A DNA stretch of 31,078 bases. Source: an uncultured Oscillospiraceae bacterium. GTDB lineage: Bacteria; Bacillota; Clostridia; Oscillospirales; Acutalibacteraceae. The stretch covers positions 1-31,078 of the forward strand of contig CAJKBW010000034.1 in assembly GCA_905198295.1 (NCBI GenBank), given 5' to 3'. Below, in pieces: positions 6,691-15,388 of the stretch. Every line of letters begins with the position of its first letter. Within the stretch, counting starts at the first letter, position 1. Position numbers and translations under genes: made by a program. The notes beneath the pieces were generated by a model, which made no database searches, was not told the DNA's origin, and worked only from the letters and a program-made list of their open reading frames with translations.

Positions 6691-6728
6691 TCACCGCAGG
6701 GGCTCTGCCCGTCAGAAAGGAAAAAGTT

Positions 6729-7760
6729 ATGATTATCGTACTCAAACCCGGCGTCACCCAAAAACAGGTGGAGGATTTCTCCCGCCAGCTGGAATCCCAG
6801 AACGGCGTCAAGGTCAATGCCTGGTACGGCGAGCATTCCACCGTGCTCGGCCTGCTCGGCGACACCGCCGCAGTGGACATCGAGTATATCGGTGCACAGG
6901 ACATCGTGCAGAGCGTCAAGCGGGTACAGGAGCCGTACAAAAAGGCCAACCGCAAATTTCATCCCGACGACACGGTGATCGATCTCGGACACGGCTCGGC
7001 CATCGGCGGCGGCAAGCTCGGCATCATCGCCGGCCCCTGCTCGGTTGAATCGGAAGAACAGATCCTTTCCGTGGCCTCCGACGTCAAGGCGTCCGGCGCC
7101 GCTTTCCTGCGCGGCGGCGCGTTCAAGCCGCGCACCTCGCCCTATGCGTTCCAGGGGCTGCGCGCCGAGGGCCTCGAGCTGCTGCGGCATGCCCGCAAGC
7201 ACACCGGCCTGCCGATCGTCACCGAAATCATGTCGGCCAGCCACATGGTGCTGTTCGAGGACGTGGACATTATCCAGGTTGGCGCCCGCAACATGCAGAA
7301 TTTTGAGCTGCTCAAAGCCTTGGGCAAGTGCGACAAGCCGATCCTGCTCAAGCGCGGCCTCGCCAACACCATTGAAGAGCTGCTGATGAGCGCCGAATAC
7401 ATCATGGCCGCCGGCAACGAACGGGTCATCCTCTGCGAACGCGGCATCCGCACCTTTGAAACCATGACCCGCAACACACTGGATATTTCGGCGGTGCCGC
7501 TGCTCAAATCACTGTCCCATCTGCCGGTGGTGGTCGATCCTTCCCATGCGGCCGGAATCAGCCGTCTGGTAGAACCGCTGGCGCTCGCGGCCGTTGCCGC
7601 CGGCGCCGACGGCCTGATCATCGAAGTGCACAACGACCCGCCGCACGCCCTCTCGGACGGTGCGCAGTCGCTCACGCCGGAACAGTTCACCGACCTGACC
7701 CGCCGCATTGAAGAGGTCGCGCCGCTGTTCGGCAAAACGATCGCGCACCGCGACGACTAA
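6729..7760 (+). CDS. aroF: 3-deoxy-7-phosphoheptulonate (DAHP) synthase, type I-beta with N-terminal regulatory domain
   Basis: This 343-residue enzyme makes DAHP from phosphoenolpyruvate and erythrose 4-phosphate, the first step of the shikimate pathway. Residues 1-70 form a ferredoxin/ACT-like domain (MIIVLKPGVT...), as in Thermotoga and many Clostridia, where it gives feedback inhibition by an aromatic amino acid. The TIM-barrel catalytic part has GPCSVES (102-108), RGGAFKPRTSPY (128-139), KRG (208-210) and DPSHAAG (270-276). AGAAAGG lies upstream of the ATG. It is the first structural gene behind the attenuator, consistent with control of pathway entry at both transcription and enzyme level. 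Which amino acid inhibits it cannot be told from sequence. Confidence 0.96.
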   Translation: MIIVLKPGVTQKQVEDFSRQLESQNGVKVNAWYGEHSTVLGLLGDTAAVDIEYIGAQDIVQSVKRVQEPYKKANRKFHPDDTVIDLGHGSAIGGGKLGIIAGPCSVESEEQILSVASDVKASGAAFLRGGAFKPRTSPYAFQGLRAEGLELLRHARKHTGLPIVTEIMSASHMVLFEDVDIIQVGARNMQNFELLKALGKCDKPILLKRGLANTIEELLMSAEYIMAAGNERVILCERGIRTFETMTRNTLDISAVPLLKSLSHLPVVVDPSHAAGISRLVEPLALAAVAAGADGLIIEVHNDPPHALSDGAQSLTPEQFTDLTRRIEEVAPLFGKTIAHRDD

Positions 7761-7799
7761 TCCGCCAGCCACACACTACTGTATAAGGAGGGGCCGTCT

Positions 7800-8705
7800 A
7801 TGTTTCCGGTTTCCCACATCACCATCGCCGGTCTCGGGCTCATCGGCGGCTCGCTCGCCTATGCGCTGCGGGAAAACACCGACTGCATCGTATCCGGCAT
7901 CGACAGCGATCCGCACACCCTGATGGACGCGCTGGAGCGCGGCGCGGTGCACCGTGCGGGCGGTGCGGACATGCTGGAGGACGCCGAACTGCTGATCCTC
8001 GCGCTTTCCCCCGAAACCGCCGATGCTTTTCTGCGCGAACACATCGGCCGGCTGCCGGCCGGCTGCATCGTCACCGATGTATGCGGCGTCAAGCAGGTGG
8101 TGGTCGAGCGGCTTGAGCCCCTGTGCCAGGCACACGGCCTGCGCTTCATCGGCGGACATCCGATGGCCGGCAAGGAGAAAAGCGGGTTTTCCCAGGCGGA
8201 TGGCGCGCTGTTCCGCGGCGCGAGCTACATCCTTACCCCCACGGCCGGCACCGACGACGAGGCGCTTGCCTGTCTGCGGGCGCTGGCAGAGGCCGTCGGG
8301 TGCGCCCGGCTGACCATCACCGCCCCAGACGAGCACGACCGCATGATTGCCTTCACCAGCCAGCTGCCCCATGTGCTGGCTGGTGCCTACGTCCAGTCCC
8401 CGCGCTGTCCCGGGCACATCGGCTTCTCGGCCGGCAGCTACCGCGACGTATCCCGGGTGGCGACAGTGGACGAAAACCTCTGGACCGAGCTGTTCATGCT
8501 CAACCGCAGTCATCTCGGCGAGGAAATCGACACTCTCATCGCCCATCTCGCCGCCTATCGTGACGCGCTGGCCGCCGGTGATGCCGAACGGCTGCATACA
8601 ATACTGAAAACCGGACGGGAATGCAAGCAGGCCGATCTGCTCCGCGAGCAGGAGGCCGGCCTGTCTTCCCAGCCATCCCCCCAGGAAGGAGACGACAGCA
8701 AATGA
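7800..8705 (+). CDS. tyrA: Prephenate dehydrogenase
   Basis: This 301-residue enzyme oxidises prephenate to 4-hydroxyphenylpyruvate on the tyrosine branch. The N-terminal Rossmann fold shows GLGLIGGS (11-18). The catalytic region has GGHPMAGKEKSGF (118-130), with His120 the expected proton acceptor. A C-terminal helical dimerisation domain follows. There is no ACT domain after it, unlike Bacillus subtilis TyrA, so direct tyrosine feedback through that domain is not expected. AAGGAGGGG precedes the ATG, 39 nt after aroF. Its stop overlaps the start of aroB by 4 nt (ATGA), showing translational coupling. An arogenate-using enzyme cannot be excluded. Confidence 0.93.
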   Translation: MFPVSHITIAGLGLIGGSLAYALRENTDCIVSGIDSDPHTLMDALERGAVHRAGGADMLEDAELLILALSPETADAFLREHIGRLPAGCIVTDVCGVKQVVVERLEPLCQAHGLRFIGGHPMAGKEKSGFSQADGALFRGASYILTPTAGTDDEALACLRALAEAVGCARLTITAPDEHDRMIAFTSQLPHVLAGAYVQSPRCPGHIGFSAGSYRDVSRVATVDENLWTELFMLNRSHLGEEIDTLIAHLAAYRDALAAGDAERLHTILKTGRECKQADLLREQEAGLSSQPSPQEGDDSK

Positions 8706-9766
8706 CCATTCTCGACGTACATACCTCCCGCCCTTACCAGATTCACATCGGACGCGGGCTGCTCGGCCAAACCGGCGCGCTGTGCCGGGAAGTAAGCAGC
8801 GCCGCCCGCGCCCTGGTGGTGACCGATTCCAACGTCCGGCCGCTGTACGCGGACACGGTGGTGCGCTCGCTCGAAGAGGCGGGATTTGCAGCGGACGTAT
8901 TTGTTTTTCCAGCCGGCGAAGAGCACAAACGGCTGGAGGTGATCGCGCAGATTTACACACGGCTGGCAGCCGGCGGCTTTACCCGCGGCGACCTGCTGGT
9001 GGCGCTGGGCGGTGGCGTGGTGGGCGATATGACCGGCTTTGCGGCCGCGACCTGGCTGCGCGGGATGGCTTTCGTCCAGATCCCCACCACCCTGCTCGCG
9101 CAGGTGGATTCCTCGGTCGGCGGCAAGACCGGTGTGGACATTCCCGAAGGCAAAAACCTGGTCGGCGCCTTCTGGCAGCCGATCCGGGTGATCGCCGATC
9201 CGGATACCCTGCGCTCCCTGCCGCCCGAAACCTTCGCCGATGGTATGGCCGAGGTCATCAAGGCGGCCTGCATCAAGGACGCCGAACTGTTTGGTCAGCT
9301 TGCGGACGGCAGCGCGGTGCTGCCGGAAAATCTCGAGGACACCATCACCCGCTGCATCAATATCAAGCGGCTGGTGGTCGAGCACGACGAAATCGAGGCG
9401 GGTGAGCGCAAGCTGTTGAATTTCGGGCACACGATGGGACATGCGCTCGAAAAGTTTTACGATTACAGCGCACTGACTCACGGGCGCGCGGTGGCGCTGG
9501 GCATGGTGATCGTAAGCGAGGCATCCGAGCGGCAGGGACTGACCGAAAAGGGCGTCACCCGTCGCATTGCCGACGTATTGGAGCGCTATCATTTGCCGAT
9601 TGCGGACACCGCAACGCTCGACGATTATCTGCCCGGTGTGGCCAACGATAAAAAACGTGCCGGGTCGGCGATCGACCTCGTACTGCTGCATGACATCGGC
9701 GACAGCTTTCTCTATCGTCTGCCTCTGAGTCTGCTGGGCGGGTTTCTGCGCGGCGAGGAAATCTGA
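8702..9766 (+). CDS. aroB: 3-dehydroquinate synthase
   Basis: This 354-residue NAD- and metal-dependent enzyme converts DAHP to 3-dehydroquinate. The NAD loop is GGGVVGD (103-109), followed by IPTTLLAQVDSSVGGKTG (127-144). Likely metal ligands are Glu184 (AEVIK), His243 (NFGHTMGH) and His260 (LTHGRA). The start at 8702 overlaps the tyrA stop and gives the family's usual N-terminus; an upstream in-frame ATG at 8621 lies inside tyrA. AGGAGAC lies a few bases upstream. It is the second pathway step and the third gene of the attenuated operon. Confidence 0.96.
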   Translation: MTILDVHTSRPYQIHIGRGLLGQTGALCREVSSAARALVVTDSNVRPLYADTVVRSLEEAGFAADVFVFPAGEEHKRLEVIAQIYTRLAAGGFTRGDLLVALGGGVVGDMTGFAAATWLRGMAFVQIPTTLLAQVDSSVGGKTGVDIPEGKNLVGAFWQPIRVIADPDTLRSLPPETFADGMAEVIKAACIKDAELFGQLADGSAVLPENLEDTITRCINIKRLVVEHDEIEAGERKLLNFGHTMGHALEKFYDYSALTHGRAVALGMVIVSEASERQGLTEKGVTRRIADVLERYHLPIADTATLDDYLPGVANDKKRAGSAIDLVLLHDIGDSFLYRLPLSLLGGFLRGEEI

Positions 9767-9786
9767 CTGCGAAAGGAGCAGCCATC

Positions 9787-11067
9787 ATGGCATTTGCCGT
9801 TGTTCAGCCCGGTACCGTTTCCGGCCGGATCACACCGCCGCCCTCGAAATCGGCCGCGCACCGCGCGCTGATCTGTGCGGCGCTCGCGGGCGGCAGCACG
9901 GTGGACGGGGTGCTGCCGTCAGCGGATATGCAGGCCACCCTGCGCGCCGTACAGGCGCTCGGCACGCCGGCAGAAATCACCGGCACACAAGTGCGATTTA
10001 GCACCCGGTGCCCGCATCCCTCACCTGAACCGGCGACGGTAGACTGCGGCGAGAGCGGTTCGACGCTGCGTTTTTTTATTCCGCTGTTTGCCGCGCTGGG
10101 CATTGATGCGATATTTACCGGCAGCGGACGGCTGCCGCAGCGGCCTCTCGGCGTTTACGCCGACTGCCTGCCCCAGCATGGGGTAACCCTCACCCCGCCC
10201 ACAAACGGGAACAGCCTGCCGCTGCGGGTGTCCGGGCGGCTGTGCGGCGGCGATTATGCGCTGCCGGGCAACATATCCAGCCAGTTTATCACCGGGCTGC
10301 TGTTCGCGCTGCCACTGTGTCGGGAGGACAGCGTCATCCGCCTGACTACCCCGCTTGAATCGGCAGGATACGTGGACATGACCCTTGCCGCACTGCGTCA
10401 TGCCGGCATCACCATCGAAACCATTACGGACGGCTGGCGCATACCGGGCGGACAGGCGTACCGGCCAGCCGATTACACGGTAGAAGCCGACTGGTCGCAG
10501 GCGGCCTTCTTGCTGGCGGCCGGCGCACTCGCTGGCGATGTACAGCTATGCGGTCTGTCATTGCCGAGCGCGCAGGGGGACAGCGCAGCGCTTGATCTGT
10601 TCCGGCGGTTCGGGGCGGACATTACGGTAGATACCTACGGTATCCGCTGCCGCAGGGCGCCGCTATACGGCATCGACATCGATGCGGCACAGATTCCCGA
10701 TCTTGTGCCGATTCTGGCCATAACGGCTGCCTTCGCCAAAGGAACTACCCGTATTTTCCACGCCGAACGGCTGCGGATCAAAGAGAGCGACCGGCTTGCG
10801 GCGGTGGCGGATGGCCTCAAGCGGCTTGGCGCACAGGTGGCGGAAACCGCCGACGGCCTGCGCATCGACGGCGGTAGATTGCTCAACGGCGGTGAGGTGG
10901 ACGGCTGCAACGATCACCGGATCGTGATGAGCATGGCGGTTGCCGCGCTGCGCTGCACCGGCCCCGTGACCATCCAAGATGCGCAGAGTGTAGCCAAAAG
11001 CTGGCCGGACTTTTTCACCGATTTTACTCACTTAGGAGGGAACGCCCATGTCTTCGACCATCGGTAA
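9787..11067 (+). CDS. aroA: 3-phosphoshikimate 1-carboxyvinyltransferase (EPSP synthase)
   Basis: This 426-residue enzyme joins phosphoenolpyruvate to shikimate 3-phosphate. Substrate-binding motifs are PPSKSAAHRA (18-27, Lys21), ESGSTLRFF (89-97), SGRLPQRP (about 117-124), RIKESDRLA near residue 330 and DGCNDHRIVMS near 376-386. AAAGGAGC precedes the ATG, 20 nt after aroB. Its last 20 bp overlap the first codons of aroC in a different frame, so the two are coupled. The enzyme is the glyphosate target; sensitivity class was not assigned. Confidence 0.96.
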   Translation: MAFAVVQPGTVSGRITPPPSKSAAHRALICAALAGGSTVDGVLPSADMQATLRAVQALGTPAEITGTQVRFSTRCPHPSPEPATVDCGESGSTLRFFIPLFAALGIDAIFTGSGRLPQRPLGVYADCLPQHGVTLTPPTNGNSLPLRVSGRLCGGDYALPGNISSQFITGLLFALPLCREDSVIRLTTPLESAGYVDMTLAALRHAGITIETITDGWRIPGGQAYRPADYTVEADWSQAAFLLAAGALAGDVQLCGLSLPSAQGDSAALDLFRRFGADITVDTYGIRCRRAPLYGIDIDAAQIPDLVPILAITAAFAKGTTRIFHAERLRIKESDRLAAVADGLKRLGAQVAETADGLRIDGGRLLNGGEVDGCNDHRIVMSMAVAALRCTGPVTIQDAQSVAKSWPDFFTDFTHLGGNAHVFDHR

Positions 11068-12136
11068 GCAGCTGGAGCTGGCAGTATTTGGCGAAAGCCA
11101 CGGTGCTGCAATCGGCTGCGTGATCAACGGATTGCCGGCCGGGGAGCCGCTCGACGAGGAGCAGATCCTCGCCCAGATGGCCCGCCGTGCACCCGGCACC
11201 GATAAAACAGCCACCACCCGCAGGGAAAGCGACACGCCGGAAATTGTGTCCGGCATTCTCGACGGGCGCACCACAGGCGCACCGCTGGCTATGATCATCC
11301 GCAACGGCAACCAGCGTTCCGGCGACTATGCAAATCTTGCGCGGCTGCCGCGTCCGGGGCATGCCGACTACACCGGCTATGTGCGCTACAATGGATTCAA
11401 CGACATCCGCGGCGGCGGCCATTTCAGCGGACGGCTGACCGCGCCGCTTACCTTCGCAGGTGCGGTATGCCGTCAGGTTCTGCTGCGCCGCGGGGTGACG
11501 GTAGGCGGGCACATCCTGCGCATCGCGGATGTGGAGGACGACCGGCTGGATCCGGTAAACGTATCGGCCGAAACACTCGAAGCACTGGGGGCGCACCGTT
11601 TCGCGCTGCTCAACCGCGAAAGGGAGGCGGCGATGCGCGACGCGGTCGAGCAGGCACGATTGCAGGCGGACAGCGTCGGCGGAATTATCGAGGCCGCGGC
11701 GGTCGGTCTGCCCGCGGGAATCGGCTCCCCGATGTTCGACGGAGTGGAAAACCGGCTGGCGGCGATGCTGTTCGGGGTACCCGCGGTCAAAGGGGTCGAA
11801 TTTGGCGACGGATTCGGCATCACGGCGCTGCGCGGCAGCGAGGCGAACGATCCCTACACCTATGCGCCGGACGGCAGAATCATCACCACCAGCAACCACA
11901 ACGGCGGCATTCTCGGCGGCATCACCAACGGCATGCCGCTGATCGTGCGCGCGGCCATCAAGCCCACCTCCTCCATCGGTCGTCCGCAGAACACGGTCGA
12001 CCTTGACAACCACACCGACGCACCGCTGGTCGTCAAGGGACGGCACGATCCCTGCATCGTGCTGCGGGCGCTGCCGGTAATTGAATCGGTGCTGGCGTTC
12101 GGCCTGCTGGATCTCATGCTCGGGGAAAAGGGGTAA
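11048..12136 (+). CDS. aroC: Chorismate synthase
   Basis: This 362-residue FMN-dependent lyase converts EPSP to chorismate, the branch point for Phe, Tyr, Trp and folate. Signature segments are FGESHGAAIG (14-23, His18), RPGHADYTG (102-110, His105), and RGGGHFSGR (121-129). The ribosome binding site TTAGGAGGG lies inside the end of aroA, 7 nt before the ATG. It needs reduced FMN, so the nearby riboflavin transporter is metabolically relevant, though separately controlled. Confidence 0.97.
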   Translation: MSSTIGKQLELAVFGESHGAAIGCVINGLPAGEPLDEEQILAQMARRAPGTDKTATTRRESDTPEIVSGILDGRTTGAPLAMIIRNGNQRSGDYANLARLPRPGHADYTGYVRYNGFNDIRGGGHFSGRLTAPLTFAGAVCRQVLLRRGVTVGGHILRIADVEDDRLDPVNVSAETLEALGAHRFALLNREREAAMRDAVEQARLQADSVGGIIEAAAVGLPAGIGSPMFDGVENRLAAMLFGVPAVKGVEFGDGFGITALRGSEANDPYTYAPDGRIITTSNHNGGILGGITNGMPLIVRAAIKPTSSIGRPQNTVDLDNHTDAPLVVKGRHDPCIVLRALPVIESVLAFGLLDLMLGEKG

Positions 12137-12141
12137 ACGCC

Positions 12142-13293
12142 ATGGAATTAGCCGAAATCCGCCAGGAAATTGACCGCATTGACGACGAGATGCTGCAGCT
12201 GTTCTGCCGGCGCATGGATTGTGCGGGACAGGTGGCTGCCTACAAGGCGGCGCACGGGATGCCGGTGCTCAATCCCGCACGCGAGCAGCAGGTACTCGAC
12301 GGGGTGCGGCAGGACGCCGGCGCCTACGGTGATGCGGCGGCAGTGGTATTTTCCACCGTGATGGACGTGTCCCGTGCCCTTCAGCACCGCCGGCTTGCTG
12401 CGGGCGGCGCATTGCGCGAGGCACTCGGCGGCGCGCAGCACATGCTTTTTGAAGCAGGGCAGCATCCGCGCATCGTATGTGCCGGATGCCCGGGTGCCTA
12501 TGCCGACGAGGCTGCGGGACTGCTGTTTCCTGATGCGCACACACCGCAGGGGCACCTCGCTTTCGTAGAATCCTTCGCGGATGTCGTAGCTGCGGTGCGG
12601 GAAGGCCGGGCCGACTACGGTATCCTGCCGATTGAGAATTCCTCCACCGGATCGGTGCACGAAGTCTACGATCTGGTGATGGCCAACCGCTGCACCATCG
12701 CAGCGGCGGCAGAACTGCCGGTACGGCATTGTCTGGCAGCGCTGCCGGGTGCTGATCTCCGGACCCTGCGTGCGGTGTATTCTCACCCGCAAGGTCTGTC
12801 CCAGTGTGCGGAATACATCGCTGCGCACGGTTGGCAGCCCTGTGCGTGCAGCAACACGGCGGTCGCGGCCGAGATGGTTTCCCGCAGCGGCGACACCGGC
12901 ATTGCGGCGATTGCTTCCCGGCGGGCCGCGGCGCTGTACGGCCTTACCGTGCTCGAGGACGGCGTACAGACCGCCGCCAACAACCGCACCCGCTTCATCG
13001 CGATCTCTTCCCGGCTGGTTATTCCGCAGGACGCCGACAAGATCAGCCTGCTCTTTTCGCTGCCGCATGTGACCGGCTCACTGTACCGCACACTGGCGCG
13101 CTTTGCGATCGAAGGGCTCAATCTGACCAAAATGGAGAGCCGTCCGTTGCGCACCGGGGAGTTCGAGTATGCGTTTTATCTCGATTTCGAGGGTTCCCTC
13201 GCGCAACCGGCCACGCTTGACTTACTATGCGCATTATCCGAGGAGCTGCCGCTGTTTTCGTTTCTGGGCAGCTATCGGGAGATATCGGCATAA
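12142..13293 (+). CDS. pheA: Bifunctional chorismate mutase / prephenate dehydratase (P-protein)
   Basis: This 383-residue enzyme turns chorismate into prephenate and then phenylpyruvate. Residues 1-85 are an AroQ-type chorismate mutase (EIRQEIDRIDDEMLQLFCRRM). Residues about 109-290 are prephenate dehydratase, with PIENSSTGSVHEVYDL (163-178) and the catalytic TRF at 283-285. Residues about 300-383 form an ACT domain with the ESRP motif (332-335), which binds phenylalanine for feedback inhibition. It starts 5 nt after aroC and relies on a modest AAAAGGGG site. It is the last gene of the operon and also supplies the mutase activity that tyrA needs. Confidence 0.95.
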   Translation: MELAEIRQEIDRIDDEMLQLFCRRMDCAGQVAAYKAAHGMPVLNPAREQQVLDGVRQDAGAYGDAAAVVFSTVMDVSRALQHRRLAAGGALREALGGAQHMLFEAGQHPRIVCAGCPGAYADEAAGLLFPDAHTPQGHLAFVESFADVVAAVREGRADYGILPIENSSTGSVHEVYDLVMANRCTIAAAAELPVRHCLAALPGADLRTLRAVYSHPQGLSQCAEYIAAHGWQPCACSNTAVAAEMVSRSGDTGIAAIASRRAAALYGLTVLEDGVQTAANNRTRFIAISSRLVIPQDADKISLLFSLPHVTGSLYRTLARFAIEGLNLTKMESRPLRTGEFEYAFYLDFEGSLAQPATLDLLCALSEELPLFSFLGSYREISA

Positions 13294-13360
13294 ACAATGG
13301 GATTCTGCCCCGCTGCCTGCTGCCTTTTTAAAAAGGTGGACGGGACATTACCCCAAAAAA

Positions 13361-13390
13361 CCGGCCCCCACATCGTGGGGGCCGGTTTTT
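13361..13390. terminator. Bidirectional terminator between pheA and fbp
   Basis: A perfect 11-bp stem CCGGCCCCCAC / GTGGGGGCCGG (13361-13371, 13375-13385) has a 3-nt loop. AAAAAA flanks it on the left and TTTTT on the right. The right tail overlaps the fbp stop codon. It ends both converging operons. Confidence 0.95.
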
Positions 13391-15365
13391 ACTCTTCCTT
13401 TGGGGTAAGCACGCCTAAACGGTAAGCGCTGAGCAGCTGCTCAAGGTCAAGGATCGTCTGCCGCAGAGAAACACCGATATCGGTATCCTCCACACGGCGG
13501 CGGTCGGTGGTGCGCTCAAATACACTGGAGGTACTGAGGATATCCTTATTCTCCTTGATCGCGGCTTCGATGCCGTCAAAGCGTTCATGGGAAACCAGTG
13601 TCATGCCGCGTGAGGAATAGATCAGCGTATAGCCCGCTATGCCGGTGGTATCGTGATATGCCTTGCAGAACCCGCCGTCGATCACCAGCAGCCGGCCTCC
13701 CGCCTTGATCGGAGATTCTCCCTGACGCGTGCGCACCGGCACATGGCCGTTGATGATGTGGGATTCCTCCGGATCTAGGCCGAATTCCTCCAGAATCCGG
13801 CGGCAGTTTTCCTCTTTGGCAATATGCCGGTAATACGCATTCTTCCGCTCCGCCCAGGTATCCCGGTCGGAGACGAAATACCGCTCGAAAGTGGTGATTT
13901 TCTCCCGTCCAAACAGCGGGCTGTTCCGCCCGCACCAGAGATACCACATAAAATCCACACAGTTCCGGTGGGCTTCATCATCACGGGTGGAATAATACGC
14001 CTTACGGGCCACGGCATCCGCATAGTCCATGAGCGCGCGCCCACTGTACGTCTGCTCCCCGAATTCCAGCGCGGTAAAAGTACCATCCTCCTCCATCGGA
14101 ATGCAGCCGTGAAACAGCAGGTTGCCGTTAAACCGCTTATACATGCTGCCGTGGCTGTACAGGAACGCCGCATGACGCTGCAGCCGCTCGCTTTTGCGGA
14201 ACGCCTCACGCAGCGACTGCACCAGCTTTTCCTCCGCCACCGTCAGCGCATACGGGTCGGCCGGGTCGATGGTCGGGAAATGGCAGTCATTGAGCGGATA
14301 TTCCCGCCCGTCAATCAACACTGCTCTCTTCTGGTAATCGATCCGCCCGAGCAGCCGCCGATCCTCCATCCCGTATTCCGGGTGCCGCGCGAGCAGCCGG
14401 CCCTCCAGCTTAAATTGCAGGATCGCCACCGCTTTATGCACCTTCGAGAGAGTATCCATACTGCTTTTCAGGTAATCCTTATCGTCGGGATTGCGCGGCA
14501 TGAACCAGGTGCAGTCGCGGTAGGTCTCCTGCGCAAACGCGATCATATCCCGCAGGCTGATGCCATAGCCGTTTTCCACGATATCGAGGGTATTATACTG
14601 CAGCGCGAGGTTGAGTACGCTCATCATGCACGCCTCATTCCCCGACGCCGCGCCCATCCACAGGATATCGTGGTTGCCCCACTGGATATCCACGCAGTGA
14701 TGCGCCATGAGCATATCCATGATATAGTCCGCACGCGGGCCTCGGTCGTATATATCGCCCACGATATGCAGGCAGTCCACCGCCAGCCGCTTGATCACCG
14801 AGCACAGCGCGACGATAAATTCATCCGCCCGCTGCACCTCGATGATGGTGGAGATAATCCGCTGGTAGTACGATCGCTTATCTGCCTCCTCGCAGCTCTG
14901 GTGCAGCAACTCATCGATGATGTATTCAAACGCCGGCGGCAACGCCTTGCGCACCTTCGACCGGGTGTACTTCGAGGACACCACTTTACAGATCTCCACA
15001 AGGCGGTACAGCGTCACGTTATACCAGTCGGCAAGATTGCCCTGCCGCTCCTTAATTTCAGCGATCTTTTCCTCCGGATAGTAAATCAGCGCCGCAAACC
15101 ACGCCCGGTCCTTTTCCGGCATGGTGTGCCCGAAGACATCGTCGATTTTTTCCCGGATGACCCCCGAGCAGTTATTGACGATATGCCGGAAAGCCTCATC
15201 CTCCCCGTGCAGGTCGCTCATGAAATGCTCGGTTCCCTTAGGCAGGTGCAGAATCGCGTTGAGATTGATGATCTCGGTGCATACCGACTGGATGGTGGGA
15301 TACTGTCGGGACAGCAGAGAAAGCACCTTCCGGTTTTCGTGCAGCTCACGCGGCGTTTCGTTCAT
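13389..15365 (-). CDS. fbp: Fructose-1,6-bisphosphatase, class III
   Basis: This 658-residue enzyme hydrolyses fructose 1,6-bisphosphate in gluconeogenesis. It is the Firmicutes-specific class built on a metallophosphatase fold, usually Mn-dependent. Metal-site motifs are HFMSDLHGED (47-56, Asp51/His53), GDIYDRG (203-209), WGNHD (229-233) and NGHVPV near residue 540. Length is close to the Bacillus subtilis enzyme. AAAGGAGG lies about 7 nt before the ATG. It begins 23 nt after the metK stop with no terminator between, so it should be cotranscribed with metK and lie under the SAM riboswitch, an unexpected pairing. Confidence 0.96.
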   Translation of the reverse strand: MNETPRELHENRKVLSLLSRQYPTIQSVCTEIINLNAILHLPKGTEHFMSDLHGEDEAFRHIVNNCSGVIREKIDDVFGHTMPEKDRAWFAALIYYPEEKIAEIKERQGNLADWYNVTLYRLVEICKVVSSKYTRSKVRKALPPAFEYIIDELLHQSCEEADKRSYYQRIISTIIEVQRADEFIVALCSVIKRLAVDCLHIVGDIYDRGPRADYIMDMLMAHHCVDIQWGNHDILWMGAASGNEACMMSVLNLALQYNTLDIVENGYGISLRDMIAFAQETYRDCTWFMPRNPDDKDYLKSSMDTLSKVHKAVAILQFKLEGRLLARHPEYGMEDRRLLGRIDYQKRAVLIDGREYPLNDCHFPTIDPADPYALTVAEEKLVQSLREAFRKSERLQRHAAFLYSHGSMYKRFNGNLLFHGCIPMEEDGTFTALEFGEQTYSGRALMDYADAVARKAYYSTRDDEAHRNCVDFMWYLWCGRNSPLFGREKITTFERYFVSDRDTWAERKNAYYRHIAKEENCRRILEEFGLDPEESHIINGHVPVRTRQGESPIKAGGRLLVIDGGFCKAYHDTTGIAGYTLIYSSRGMTLVSHERFDGIEAAIKENKDILSTSSVFERTTDRRRVEDTDIGVSLRQTILDLEQLLSAYRLGVLTPKEE

Positions 15366-15388
15366 CGGGGTTCCTCCTTTTGCCGGAA

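Noticed and set aside
6224..6728. A T-box before aroF
   Set aside because: The conserved T-box sequence (AGGGTGGNACCGCG) and a specifier-loop layout are not present. AGCAGGGTCCGC near 6322 is only a chance likeness.
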